This document shows positions 36,141-44,748 of a stretch of 64,000 nucleotides of DNA, piece after piece. Location: assembly GCF_041821145.1 (NCBI RefSeq), contig NZ_JBGUBC010000006.1, positions 110,989 through 174,988 on the forward strand, given 5' to 3'. This DNA is from Halopenitus sp041821145 (GTDB lineage: Archaea > Halobacteriota > Halobacteria > Halobacteriales > Haloferacaceae). The position numbers and the translations under genes are program-made. Within the stretch, counting starts at the first letter, position 1, and each line of letters starts with the position of its first letter. The notes below the pieces were generated by a model. That model saw nothing but the letters and a program-made list of their open reading frames with translations. It did not search any database and was not told the origin of the DNA.

Positions 36141-37883
36141 ATGACCGAACCCAACCCGCCTGACGAGAAGCGATCTGTCGAACAGCCCTCCAACTACGTG
36201 GAATCCCTCGCCGAGGCACACGGCGTATCGGGCTATACGAAAACCCCTGATAGAACAGCCGTCTACGCCGCGTACAACGACGGAACGTACGACTTGCGAA
36301 CACGCGACGAGCAACTCACGGACGCCGAGGGCGACATCACGTCCCCCAAGTGGCTGCAGGGCCGGGAGTCACTTCTCGCCTACCGCGATGAGAACGGCAC
36401 CGAACAGTTCGACCTCCTAGAGGTCGATCTGGAAACCGGTGCGATCACGTCGGTTCTCGACGACCAATTCCTCAATTTCAAGGCCAGACAGCATCCGACA
36501 GACCCGAATCGGATCGCGTTCGTCTCGAACCGAGACCGGTCACTGGATCTGTACACCCTCCACCTCGACGAGGGTAACATCACCAAACGATCCGAAGCCG
36601 ACGAACCAGTCATGGGATACGCCTGGTCGCCGAACGGGCAGCGCCTCGTCTATCAGGCCGGCACCTTCGAGGATTCGGGGCTTCGACTCGTCGACCTCCA
36701 CCTCGACAGAGACGATATCTTCATCGACGAATCGAGTTCTGAGCAGTCGTTCGCCTTCACAGACGACGGCTACGGCGCGTGGTCCGACGCGGGGATCGTC
36801 TTCACGACCAACCACCAGACCGGCTACCGAGAACTCGCCGTCGCGGACGGCGACGGCGACTACGAACTCCGGTACGTGAACAACCGCGATAAGTACGACC
36901 CGCAATGGACAGCCGACGGTAACATCGTCTTCCTCGAAGCCCGCGGCGGCGACCGTCGCCTGTGTGTCCTCAGCGAGGGCGAGGTCACGACCGTCGAGCG
37001 GACAGGGATGAATATGGACGTCAAAGCCATCGACGGCGACGTCTATTACACACATTTGAGTTCGGCCACAGCTGGTGACCTTCGCCAGAACGGAACGACG
37101 CTCGTCGGCGAAGGCCGTGTCGACGAACGGACAGTCGCACCCGAGGAGATCAGCTACGAATCGTTCGACGGGCAAGCGATCGCCGCACGACTCTACCAAC
37201 CGGCCGAAGAGCCGATCGGTGGGATCGTCAAGGCCCACGGCGGCCCGGAAGCACAGCACTACAACCGGCTCGATATGGCCACGCAGACGCTCGTCCACGC
37301 CGGCTTCGAAGTCCTCGCCCCGGACTTCCGCGGAAGCCTCGGCTACGGGCGCGAGTTCCGGAAGGCGAGCGACGGCGATCTCGGAGGCGACGACCTCACC
37401 GACGTCGTCGCGGCCGCCGAATATCTCCGTAATCGAGGACGGGACACGGTCGGAATCCTCGGCGCGTCATACGGCGGCTACATGGCGCTGATGGGCGTCG
37501 GAGCGACGGACGCGTTCGATATGGGCGCGAGCGTCTGCGGCGTCGTCAACTGGAAAACGACCGTCGAGAACGCCCGACAGTACCTCGGTGACGTGGTGAT
37601 GCGGAAACTCGAAGGAACGCCCGAGGAGAAGCCCGATCTCTACGAGGAGCGCTCGCCGATCACGTACGTCGACGACATCGACGTGCCGCTCCTCCTCGTG
37701 CAGGGCGGGAACGATCCGCGGGTTCCCCAAAGCGAGGCCGAACAGCTCGTTGCCTCGCTCTCTGAACGAGAGATCGATCACGAGTACCTGCTCTTCGAGG
37801 ACGAAGGCCACGGCATCGAACGAACGGCAAACCGCATCGAGTACATCACACGGACTATCGAGTTCTTCACCGAACACGCCTGA
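36141..37883 (+). CDS. S9 family peptidase (prolyl oligopeptidase / acylaminoacyl-peptidase type)
   Basis: 580 residues. The N-terminal 330 residues form a beta-propeller-like region with repeated WSPNG/WTADG blades. The C-terminal alpha/beta hydrolase has the nucleophile elbow GASYGGYM (Ser about 442), Asp in GGNDPRVP (about 523) and His in EDEGHGIE (about 556), the S9C triad. It should cleave short peptides in the cytoplasm; there is no signal peptide. A methyltransferase gene starts 33 bases after its stop, followed by an overlapping membrane-protein gene, so the three probably form one transcript. Confidence 0.92.
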   Translation: MTEPNPPDEKRSVEQPSNYVESLAEAHGVSGYTKTPDRTAVYAAYNDGTYDLRTRDEQLTDAEGDITSPKWLQGRESLLAYRDENGTEQFDLLEVDLETGAITSVLDDQFLNFKARQHPTDPNRIAFVSNRDRSLDLYTLHLDEGNITKRSEADEPVMGYAWSPNGQRLVYQAGTFEDSGLRLVDLHLDRDDIFIDESSSEQSFAFTDDGYGAWSDAGIVFTTNHQTGYRELAVADGDGDYELRYVNNRDKYDPQWTADGNIVFLEARGGDRRLCVLSEGEVTTVERTGMNMDVKAIDGDVYYTHLSSATAGDLRQNGTTLVGEGRVDERTVAPEEISYESFDGQAIAARLYQPAEEPIGGIVKAHGGPEAQHYNRLDMATQTLVHAGFEVLAPDFRGSLGYGREFRKASDGDLGGDDLTDVVAAAEYLRNRGRDTVGILGASYGGYMALMGVGATDAFDMGASVCGVVNWKTTVENARQYLGDVVMRKLEGTPEEKPDLYEERSPITYVDDIDVPLLLVQGGNDPRVPQSEAEQLVASLSEREIDHEYLLFEDEGHGIERTANRIEYITRTIEFFTEHA

Positions 37884-37915
37884 AACCGACGAACAACAGC
37901 AATACCCACAACACA

Positions 37916-38620
37916 ATGACGACGACAGAACACACGGAACGACTACGACCCGATCGAGAAGAACAGCGAACCGACTCTGACCCGGCCTCGAACAGACCGA
38001 TGTCAGTCTCGGAAATCAAGGCATCGTACGCCGAGTTCGCGGACTGGATGCATCGGCTCGAATGGATCGACCGGGCCATCACCGGGCGACATCGACGCCT
38101 CCGCTTCAGTGACGTGGAAGGCAAGGTGTTAGATGTCGCCTGTGGCACCGGGACGAACTTTCGGTATCTCCCCGAGACGGTCGAACTCGTCGGCATCGAC
38201 ATCAGCCCGGAGATGCTGACAAAGGCCGACGACACCCTCGCGGATCTCGGGAGAGATGGCACGCTTCGGGAAATGGACGCACAGGATCTTGCGTTTCCAG
38301 ACGACAGCTTCGACGCGGTGATTTCGGCGCTGTCGACGTGTACGTTCCCGGATCCCGTCGCCGCACTCCGAGAGATGGAACGGGTCTGCAAGCCTGGGGG
38401 AACGATCCGTCTCGTCGAACACGGCCGAAGTGACGTCGGACCGATCGCCCGGTTCCAGGAGTGGCGGGCCGACGCCCACTATGCGAAGAGCGGCTGTCGG
38501 TGGACCCAAGAACCGCGCGACGTCGTCGAAGCGGCAGGCCTCTCAGTTGAGGATACCTCAACCGGTCTGTTCGGTACGATCACCACTTTCGAAATCACCC
38601 CCTCCAAGACCAATGACTAA
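37916..38620 (+). CDS. Class I SAM-dependent methyltransferase (UbiE/Methyltransf_11-like)
   Basis: 234 residues. Motif I is VLDVACGTGTNFRYLP (about 72-87), followed by VGIDISPEML and the post-motif region DAQDLAFPDDSFDAVIS and LREMERVCKPGGTIRLVEH, all typical of small-molecule methyltransferases near UbiE. The first 45 residues are acidic and probably disordered. Substrate unknown; quinone- or lipid-type substrates are common in this group. Its stop overlaps the start of the membrane gene at 38613 by eight bases. Confidence 0.85.
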   Translation: MTTTEHTERLRPDREEQRTDSDPASNRPMSVSEIKASYAEFADWMHRLEWIDRAITGRHRRLRFSDVEGKVLDVACGTGTNFRYLPETVELVGIDISPEMLTKADDTLADLGRDGTLREMDAQDLAFPDDSFDAVISALSTCTFPDPVAALREMERVCKPGGTIRLVEHGRSDVGPIARFQEWRADAHYAKSGCRWTQEPRDVVEAAGLSVEDTSTGLFGTITTFEITPSKTND

Positions 38621-39419
38621 CAGTTCGCCCGTCCTGAGCTCCCTGCGCCGGACGCCCAGTGCCCTCCTCGACAACCCGATCCTGTTCGTTCCGGTGTTGA
38701 TCGTGATGGCGTTTCAGGTGCCGCAGATGGCCTTGCAATCGATCGACCCGATCCTCAGTAGCATCGTCTCGCTCGGGCTGTCGCTCGTCTTCATCGTCGT
38801 GCTGCCGTTCTTCCAGGGCGGACTGATCGGGATGGCCGACGAAGCGCTCGATGGACGAACTACCCTTCAGACGTTCGTCGACGACGGCAAATCCAACTAC
38901 GTCTCGATCCTCGTGGCGTACCTCGCACTGATGGCCATCAACTTCGCCCTCGGGATGATCGCATTCTTTGGAGCGATCTTCGGCGGTGCGGTTCTCTTCC
39001 AGAGCGGTGGCCTCCAGTCAGCCAACACCGCAGTCCTGGCCGTGATCGCGGTCATCGTCGCCATCGTGCTCCTGGTGTATCTCCTCCTCGTCTTCTTCGC
39101 CCAGTTCTACGGACAGGCGATCGTCCTCGAAGATATGGGCGTAGCAGACGGATTCAAACGAAGCATCTCGGTGGTACGCCATCACCTTGTGAGTACACTC
39201 GGGTACTCACTCCTCGGTGCCATCATCGGCGGTCTCGCCGGCGTCGTCTTCGCCGCTGCGTCTCTCATTATGTCGCCTCAGCCGACGACGGTGGTCGCCA
39301 TCCCCGACCCTTCACTCCCGATCGTCGTCGGTACGGGTCTCATCGTCGTCGGCGGGATGCTGTTCGGCGGCTTCTTCGCGGTGTACTCGGTGTCGTTCTA
39401 TCGCGCGATTACGCGTTAA
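38613..39419 (+). CDS. Multi-pass membrane protein (DUF975/DUF7847-like), second paralogue
   Basis: 268 residues from ATG 38613, which overlaps the methyltransferase stop. It is a clear paralogue of the protein at 14531-15343: PILFVPVLIVMAFQVPQM, MADEALDGRTTLQTF, DGKSNYVSILVAYL, FYGQAIVLEDMG and LVSTLGYSLLG recur in the same order. By eye more than half of positions match. It is coupled here to a methyltransferase rather than to a CPBP protease, so the family's role is not tied to one partner. Confidence 0.75.
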   Translation: MTNSSPVLSSLRRTPSALLDNPILFVPVLIVMAFQVPQMALQSIDPILSSIVSLGLSLVFIVVLPFFQGGLIGMADEALDGRTTLQTFVDDGKSNYVSILVAYLALMAINFALGMIAFFGAIFGGAVLFQSGGLQSANTAVLAVIAVIVAIVLLVYLLLVFFAQFYGQAIVLEDMGVADGFKRSISVVRHHLVSTLGYSLLGAIIGGLAGVVFAAASLIMSPQPTTVVAIPDPSLPIVVGTGLIVVGGMLFGGFFAVYSVSFYRAITR

Positions 39420-39463
39420 AGCTAACCGTACCTCTTTCCTATCCCGCTATCACCATTCCACAT

Positions 39464-39859
39464 ATGCCCTCCACAAACACCGTCTCCAGGATCTATAACT
39501 GGGCAACGACTCAGCGAAATCTCACGATCTTCGTGGCGATCCTCATCGCCGTCCCGACAGCGTACGCGTTCCAATCAATGGTTAGCGGAGGAGGCTCGGC
39601 CGGAGACTTCCTCCTGTTGATGACGCTCGCAGTCGGTGTCCCCACAGCTTACGACGAGTACTGGCCACGCTACACGCAGACGTGGAAAGCCATCGCGTGG
39701 GTGCTCACCGCCTGTCTCGTCGTCACGATCGAATTCGTCGGCCTCTATCTCGTCGGAACTGAATACGTTGGCGTCTCACCGTTCTACGCCTCAATCGGTG
39801 CGTTCCTCATCACAGACCTTGGAAACCTCGCCTGGCTCTCCGTCCGACACCGTACGTAG
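39464..39859 (+). CDS. Membrane protein, unknown
   Basis: 131 residues with four hydrophobic segments (about 20-36, 45-60, 73-95, 100-120). An internal motif DEYWPRYTQTWKAIAW links the second and third. It is 45 bases downstream of the paralogue and may be in the same transcript. No family recognised. Confidence 0.5.
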   Translation: MPSTNTVSRIYNWATTQRNLTIFVAILIAVPTAYAFQSMVSGGGSAGDFLLLMTLAVGVPTAYDEYWPRYTQTWKAIAWVLTACLVVTIEFVGLYLVGTEYVGVSPFYASIGAFLITDLGNLAWLSVRHRT

Positions 39860-39906
39860 CGTTCTCTCCAAGAGCATTTACCCCGCACCCGCCTCAGGAG
39901 CAACTA

Positions 39907-40095
39907 ATGCCGGGACGCGCATCATCATCACAAACGCTTCAGTACGTTGGGGCCATCGCGGCAGCGATTGGGGTGATCGGATACGTCGTATTTGGGTGGC
40001 GATTTGGCGAAACCGACGCCACGATCCCATTCATCGTTGGCGCACTCGGCGCTGCTATCGCCATTGGATGGACCCTCTATCACCGAATGTCCTGA
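39907..40095 (+). CDS. 62-aa two-helix membrane protein
   Basis: Two hydrophobic segments (YVGAIAAAIGVIGYVVFGW and IPFIVGALGAAIAIGWTLY) with a short charged loop, RFGETDAT, between them. It ends nine bases before the tail of the convergent hydrolase gene. Small haloarchaeal proteins of this pattern are common and uncharacterised. Confidence 0.5.
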   Translation: MPGRASSSQTLQYVGAIAAAIGVIGYVVFGWRFGETDATIPFIVGALGAAIAIGWTLYHRMS

Positions 40096-40104
40096 ACCAC
40101 TGGC

Positions 40105-41019
40105 TCAATTATCGATTTCCGCCACACATTCTCGAACAACCGATTCGAGATTGAGGTCTTCCCGGATGGTTTCGATGAGAGCTCGGATCAGTGTATTGTA
40201 CGCAGCGGGGCGTTCAATCATCGCAACGTGGCCAGTTCGTTCGATACGACAGAAGACACTCTCAGGGATTCGATTCGCTGTCCAACGTGCGACATCCAGT
40301 GGAACGATACCGTCCGCAGGACCGTGAATGACGAGCGTGGGCGCGTCAATCCGATTGATGTCCGGACGCCCGTCGTATCCCCAGAAAGCGTCCGTCACGG
40401 TCTCCCAGGCTGAATGCCGATGCGGGAGCGGGTTCGACCGGAGGAAATCCTCAACGACGGCCGGTGAGGTGTCTTCGTGGAATCCGACACGGTAAGCTAA
40501 CTGACGAATCAGAGCATCATCCATAGGGACGCGATAGAGACGGAGAGCGAGGAACAGCCGGAGGAGTGGCTTCTCCCACGCAGGCGTTAAATCGTGATCC
40601 CCGCCAGCGTGAAGAATCACACCGGCCGTCGGATGGCGCTTGGCGTACTCGATGGCGATCGCGGTACCGTAACTGTGACCGTGGAGTATCGGTCGGTCAA
40701 TACCGAGTTCATCGAGCAACTGTACAAGATCCGTAATATGCCCGTCGAGCGATTGGGTTGGACGATCCGACGAGTTACCGTTCCCAGCGAGTGAATACGT
40801 CATTAACTCCTGTTCGCCCTCGAACGTAGCCAGCTGCGGATACGGGTTCCACAACGATCCGAGCCCACCGTGAATAAACACAAGCGCCGGGTCAGAACCG
40901 GGTATGTGAACCGTCTCCAGTTCGATCGATTTCGCCACGCAAACTGAACTCGGAACGGGTAGGGAGTTACGAGCCTCATCGAACGGAACGTATCCTGACG
41001 GGAATGACGATTCTGTCAT
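40105..41019 (-). CDS. Alpha/beta hydrolase
   Basis: 304 residues. FIHGGLGSLWNPYP is the oxyanion-hole region (HG near 51), LHGHSYGTAIA the nucleophile elbow (GxSxG, Ser about 115), VIHGPADGIVPL gives the Asp near 236 and TGHVAMIE the His near 265. A complete triad, so likely an active esterase, lactonase or C-C hydrolase. Its start overlaps the stop of the amidohydrolase gene by four bases (ATGA), so both belong to one operon and may act on the same compound in sequence. Confidence 0.88.
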   Translation of the reverse strand: MTESSFPSGYVPFDEARNSLPVPSSVCVAKSIELETVHIPGSDPALVFIHGGLGSLWNPYPQLATFEGEQELMTYSLAGNGNSSDRPTQSLDGHITDLVQLLDELGIDRPILHGHSYGTAIAIEYAKRHPTAGVILHAGGDHDLTPAWEKPLLRLFLALRLYRVPMDDALIRQLAYRVGFHEDTSPAVVEDFLRSNPLPHRHSAWETVTDAFWGYDGRPDINRIDAPTLVIHGPADGIVPLDVARWTANRIPESVFCRIERTGHVAMIERPAAYNTLIRALIETIREDLNLESVVRECVAEIDN

Positions 41020-42488
41020 CGTATTCGGAAGGGAAACGCATCGCGCGCTGATTGCAAAGCGAGCCGAGACAACAGTCGTACCGGCCCACGTTTCGGGAGA
41101 TCTCGCATGGTCTCGCTCGTACTTGGCGGCTCGCTCCCACCAACGTCGAACTCCCAGCCAGTCTCCGCTTCAAACCGCTCTACGGCCTGTTCCGCACGCT
41201 GCTGAACCGCGTCCACGTCCATCGTCTCGGGGCTTCGGTTCCGCATCACGATCTCACCATCAACGAGAACTGTCTCGACGTCAGCCGGGGCAGCGTTATT
41301 GACGAGGTGGGCAGGGATGTTTGTGAGCGGTGTGAACTTCGGCTTGTCCACATCGACGAGAATTAGGTCAGCTCGCTTTCCGGGTTCGAGGCTTCCGATC
41401 TCGTCACCGACGCCGAGTGCACGTGCTCCCTCGATGGTGAGCATCCGAACAAGTTCCATCGACGAGTACTGGCCGGCCGTGCGCTTCACATTGGCCGCGA
41501 GTCGCGCTTGGCGAGCCTCGCCAAACATACTGTACGAATCGTGCCAGTAATGGTCGTCAATCCCGAGCCCGACATCAACCCCAGCGTTACGTAACTCCGG
41601 CACTGGCGTCCACTGCATCTCCGCATCCGGGTTCCAATAACAGAAGACCGATGGACAATGTGCAACGGACGCATTAGCAGCAGCCGTCCGCTGAATGTCC
41701 TGCTCGTCGGCGACACGGAAGTGAGCAGCAATCAAACGCTCATTGAGGAGGCCGACCTCGTCGAGAAGTGCAAGCGAATCTTCGCTGCCGTTCGCTCGCG
41801 CCATCGTATTGCTCTCGTCCAGTTCGAGCAAGTGCGTATGGACGAGGAGATCGGGATATTCGTCGGTGAGCGCCGCGGTCTGTTCCCACAGGTCCCGTGT
41901 GCAGGACCAGTCGTCGTGCGGGCAGATTGTCGCCTGAATCCGCCCGTTGTAAGTATCGTGGTGGTCGTCGATGAACGCTCGGGCCTGTGCGAACTGCTCG
42001 TCAACCGGCACGTCAAAGAACAGATCCGTGATCGCCGGCCCGAAGAACCCACGGAGACCCGCTTCCCCGAACGTTTCTGCGCCCACACTCGGTCGGAGAT
42101 CCATCGAGTTAACCGTCGTAACGCCGCCAAGAAGGAAGTTCAGTGCAGCAAGTTCATACCCTGCGTCGACGAGATACTCGAACTCGCCCTCGCTTATGCG
42201 GCCGAACAGGGCAGTCATACTGCCCATCAACTCAAGGAGACCAAGATCGCTAAACGCACCGATAAGCGGCGTTAGTTCGAGATGAGTGTGCGCGTTCACA
42301 AGTCCCGGCATCACTACGGTACCGGAACCGTCGATGACAGTTTCTGCACTGAGGTCTACATCTTCCGTTCGTGTCGGGCGAACGGCGGTTAGTTCGCCGT
42401 CGTCAACGACGATGGTACCATTCTCGATGATTTGATTTCGGTCATCAACAGTGACCACCGTCGCATCGTGAATCAGCACGTCATACAT
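41016..42488 (-). CDS. Amidohydrolase family protein (TRZ/ATZ, SAH/MTA deaminase-like)
   Basis: 490 residues. The metal site is visible in order: NAHTHLEL (about 66-73), VHTHLLEL near 219, AAHFRV near 256 and the Asp of GIDDHYWHD near 309. The N-terminal YDVLIHDATVVTVDD and the C-terminal ADLILVDVDKPKFTP form the small composite domain. This is the pattern of TRZ/ATZ-type deaminases and chlorohydrolases, also of S-adenosylhomocysteine or methylthioadenosine deaminases. The exact substrate is open. It is coupled to an alpha/beta hydrolase. Confidence 0.88.
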   Translation of the reverse strand: MYDVLIHDATVVTVDDRNQIIENGTIVVDDGELTAVRPTRTEDVDLSAETVIDGSGTVVMPGLVNAHTHLELTPLIGAFSDLGLLELMGSMTALFGRISEGEFEYLVDAGYELAALNFLLGGVTTVNSMDLRPSVGAETFGEAGLRGFFGPAITDLFFDVPVDEQFAQARAFIDDHHDTYNGRIQATICPHDDWSCTRDLWEQTAALTDEYPDLLVHTHLLELDESNTMARANGSEDSLALLDEVGLLNERLIAAHFRVADEQDIQRTAAANASVAHCPSVFCYWNPDAEMQWTPVPELRNAGVDVGLGIDDHYWHDSYSMFGEARQARLAANVKRTAGQYSSMELVRMLTIEGARALGVGDEIGSLEPGKRADLILVDVDKPKFTPLTNIPAHLVNNAAPADVETVLVDGEIVMRNRSPETMDVDAVQQRAEQAVERFEAETGWEFDVGGSEPPSTSETMRDLPKRGPVRLLSRLALQSARDAFPFRIR

Positions 42489-42583
42489 CCGGGGACACTA
42501 TCCTCGACTTTCGACACCAAGGAAATGAGTTTTTGGTGCCCCTCGGCCCTCGTCACCCTCGAAGTGATAGAGACCGTTCGTCT

Positions 42584-43084
42584 TCAGAACGACAGCGGTT
42601 GGTATGTCGGGGACCGATCACCGGGATTCTCGATAGTAGCAACCTGTTCGCCGTCGAAAACGACTGTCACCGACTCGAAGTCGCCGGGAAGCGTTGCGGC
42701 CAGATCAACCGTCGATCCGTAGACACCATCTGAGCACTCAGGTGTGCCGGACTTCTCGGCCTGGCCCGTCGTCAAGACGAACAGATAGCGACCCTCGCCC
42801 GCGTGTTCCAGTCGTGCATCAAGTTCACGGGATTGGTCGTGTTCGATACTCGCTCGCACGAGGAATGTCCGGTCTGAAGATTCGCCTGGGTCAACAGGGG
42901 CCGTAAACGCCCAGTCGTCGGACTGCTCGATACAACCAGTTCCGGACGAGATAGAGTACGGAGGCCGGTCGGGATCGACACTGCCGGAATCAACAGGAAG
43001 GACTGCACTCACACCAACGCCGCCCACTACGAGGCCGATGAGAAACGCGAGACCAACGATACCGATTGTACGGTTGGAGGGCAC
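42584..43084 (-). CDS. Membrane-anchored extracellular protein, unknown
   Basis: 166 residues: one N-terminal hydrophobic segment (about 7-32) and then an extracellular domain with three Cys (TGCIEQSDDW and PECSDGVYG regions) and many short strands. The architecture resembles the protein at 22693-23235, with a helix plus beta domain, but the sequences do not match. Function unknown. Confidence 0.55.
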   Translation of the reverse strand: MPSNRTIGIVGLAFLIGLVVGGVGVSAVLPVDSGSVDPDRPPYSISSGTGCIEQSDDWAFTAPVDPGESSDRTFLVRASIEHDQSRELDARLEHAGEGRYLFVLTTGQAEKSGTPECSDGVYGSTVDLAATLPGDFESVTVVFDGEQVATIENPGDRSPTYQPLSF

Positions 43085-43447
43085 AGAGTGAGAAATGCCG
43101 AGTAATCTAAAGAGCGTTGCGTGTCAGGGTGTCTCTTAGGAGCACCCGGAGACCAGGTTCTTCTTGCACTTCCTCGCCGTTGGGGCTCTCAGGGACCCAC
43201 GCAGATGCCCACTCCGCACACTTGCTGCTAGCCGGTTCGTTGAAGGATGGTGTGAAAACAATTCTTGGGGATGATTGGCTCTGTTGAAATAGTCGTTGAG
43301 TCCGTGCTAAATACAGGACAAGCATCTCACAAGATCGTAGCGAAAAAAGGTGGTCACAGGAATCGTTCGATCCAGAGTGGATCCCGAACAAAACACGCAC
43401 CACGCATCCAGCCACCGAGTGACTCGAAGAACCCGGTAGGTAGCTGT
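43085..43447. other. Gene-free stretch with one IS-end-like motif
   Basis: No convincing gene. A minus-strand frame (43107-43451) has poor composition and no motif. It contains GGCTCTGTTGAAATAG at 43277-43292, discussed as one end of a possible mobile-element remnant. Confidence 0.4.
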
Positions 43448-43890
43448 TCACTCGTCGTCGTTGGATTCGTCGGTAGCCGCCAATTTGACCGGGAAGATCT
43501 GCGTGTCGGGTGCTTCAAGGGGACTGTCCGAGCCGGTGAGCCAGGCAGTCAGGTAGACGACACAGGCCGCGATGACAGCAATGGGGAGTTGGACAGTGAA
43601 AACGCCGTAGATGAGCGTAATGATGATTGTCGCACGAGCGAGTGTCTGCCGGTTCGCGTCTCCGTAATACAGGAAGGCCGCAACGACGAAGAACGAGAAC
43701 GCGACGCCCGTGCCGAGGAGGAGTTGCTGGACGACAAGCACCGAGTACGCGAGTGAAGCGATACCGAGCAGGACGAACATTGCGGCCATGGGGACGCGTT
43801 TCGAAGAGGGCATACGACTGATCTGCTTCCACCATACACTTAAAGAACCTATATTCTCAACTATCAAACGCTGAGGGATTCAACAAAGCC
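43277..43890. repeat. Possible terminal inverted repeats of an IS or MITE remnant
   Basis: GGCTCTGTTGAAATAG at 43277-43292 and, inverted, GGCTTTGTTGAATCC at 43890-43876 resemble each other (about 12 of 15 positions) and resemble ends of haloarchaeal IS elements. The 614 bases between them hold a membrane-protein gene, not a transposase. It could be two solo ends or chance. No flanking duplication was identified. Confidence 0.25.
43448..43813 (-). CDS. Three- or four-helix membrane protein with acidic tail
   Basis: 121 residues from ATG 43813 (MPSSKRVPMAAMFVLL). Hydrophobic segments near 8-28, 33-48 and 60-90; the C-terminus is acidic (AATDESNDDE). Composition is typical of haloarchaeal membrane proteins. 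It lies 130 bases downstream of the HRAMP operon's last gene on the same strand but does not look part of it. Confidence 0.5.
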   Translation of the reverse strand: MPSSKRVPMAAMFVLLGIASLAYSVLVVQQLLLGTGVAFSFFVVAAFLYYGDANRQTLARATIIITLIYGVFTVQLPIAVIAACVVYLTAWLTGSDSPLEAPDTQIFPVKLAATDESNDDE

Positions 43891-43943
43891 AGATGGTTCT
43901 CAGAAATGTCCATTGATCGATATCCAGTTGCTACTGGGCGTAA

Positions 43944-44705
43944 CTATTCGTCCCAGTCTCCCCGCCCCTCGTCAGCATCGTCATCACGGTGCGGAACCGG
44001 TTCGAGCCGCGTGACCTGGCCAGCTTCCACAAGCTGTTCAAGACCGGCTTCTGTCGGGAATCCCCACGGAGCAGCGTCAATAGACTTCCCGGGCGCGACT
44101 GCACGGAAACACGTTCCACGTAAATCGCGTGCAATCAGACGGTACTGACACCCGCCGAGACTAAACCGGCCAAGATCGAACCCACCACCGGTCCGTCCGA
44201 TCCGTGCCGCGCCGGGACGATACCCAAGAATCTCTTGCGGTCGAAATTCGGCCATCCGTTCGACGGGGAATTCGTAGTTCTTGTATGTGATCGGGTCACC
44301 GAGCTCTAACACCCCGTTCCGCGGATCGTACACGCCAAAGGTGAACGGTTCCTTCAGTTCAGGTATCAGTTGTCGTCGTGCTTTCTCCAGCTGCTGTTGG
44401 TGGTCGATGTGGAACACCCAGTAAATCACGAACCCCAGTCGTAGCGCCGCTCGGGTCTTGACCCTGTATGGCTGGTCGGATCGAGCGACGAACTCAAACC
44501 ATCGATTCAGGGGGCCGCCAATAATGAAGCAATCCGGCACCCAATCCGCGACCGTCCGCTCAAACCGGTAGTCACCGTCAAACCACGGCTGCTCTCGCTT
44601 CTCTCGCCGGTCATCTAATTCGGGCTTCGGCCACAGATGTTCGGCAGACTCCTGCCCGGCCGCCTGGTATCGATCATCACAATTCCAGATCTCATCCGGA
44701 TTCAT
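43944..44705 (-). CDS. Putative PD-(D/E)XK/CoiA-like protein, last gene of the HRAMP operon
   Basis: 253 residues. The core VADWVPDCFIIGG, then RWFEFVARSDQPYRVKTRAA and LRLGFVIYWVFHI follows the pattern of CoiA-like PD-(D/E)XK proteins: an Asp after the first strand, an acidic residue in the next strand and a Lys-Thr-Arg helix before a final WVF strand. The usual ExK is changed to EFV, so the Lys may have moved to the VKTR helix or be lost. The C-terminal 100 residues include a Gly-rich GRTGGGFDLGRFSLGG. It follows the exonuclease gene by 43 bases. HRAMP modules are known to carry various nucleases, which fits. Reading as a nuclease is an inference. Confidence 0.5.
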   Translation of the reverse strand: MNPDEIWNCDDRYQAAGQESAEHLWPKPELDDRREKREQPWFDGDYRFERTVADWVPDCFIIGGPLNRWFEFVARSDQPYRVKTRAALRLGFVIYWVFHIDHQQQLEKARRQLIPELKEPFTFGVYDPRNGVLELGDPITYKNYEFPVERMAEFRPQEILGYRPGAARIGRTGGGFDLGRFSLGGCQYRLIARDLRGTCFRAVAPGKSIDAAPWGFPTEAGLEQLVEAGQVTRLEPVPHRDDDADEGRGDWDE

Positions 44706-44748
44706 CTGCAGGTCACCTCTCGACCGGTTCGATGTGCTGTCTGTCGCG

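Noticed and set aside
36540..37298. 252-residue open frame opposite the S9 peptidase
   Set aside because: It mirrors the peptidase codons and has no motif; the sense frame has a full catalytic triad.
43107..43451. 114-residue frame as a gene
   Set aside because: No motif, poor haloarchaeal composition, and it spans an IS-end-like sequence.
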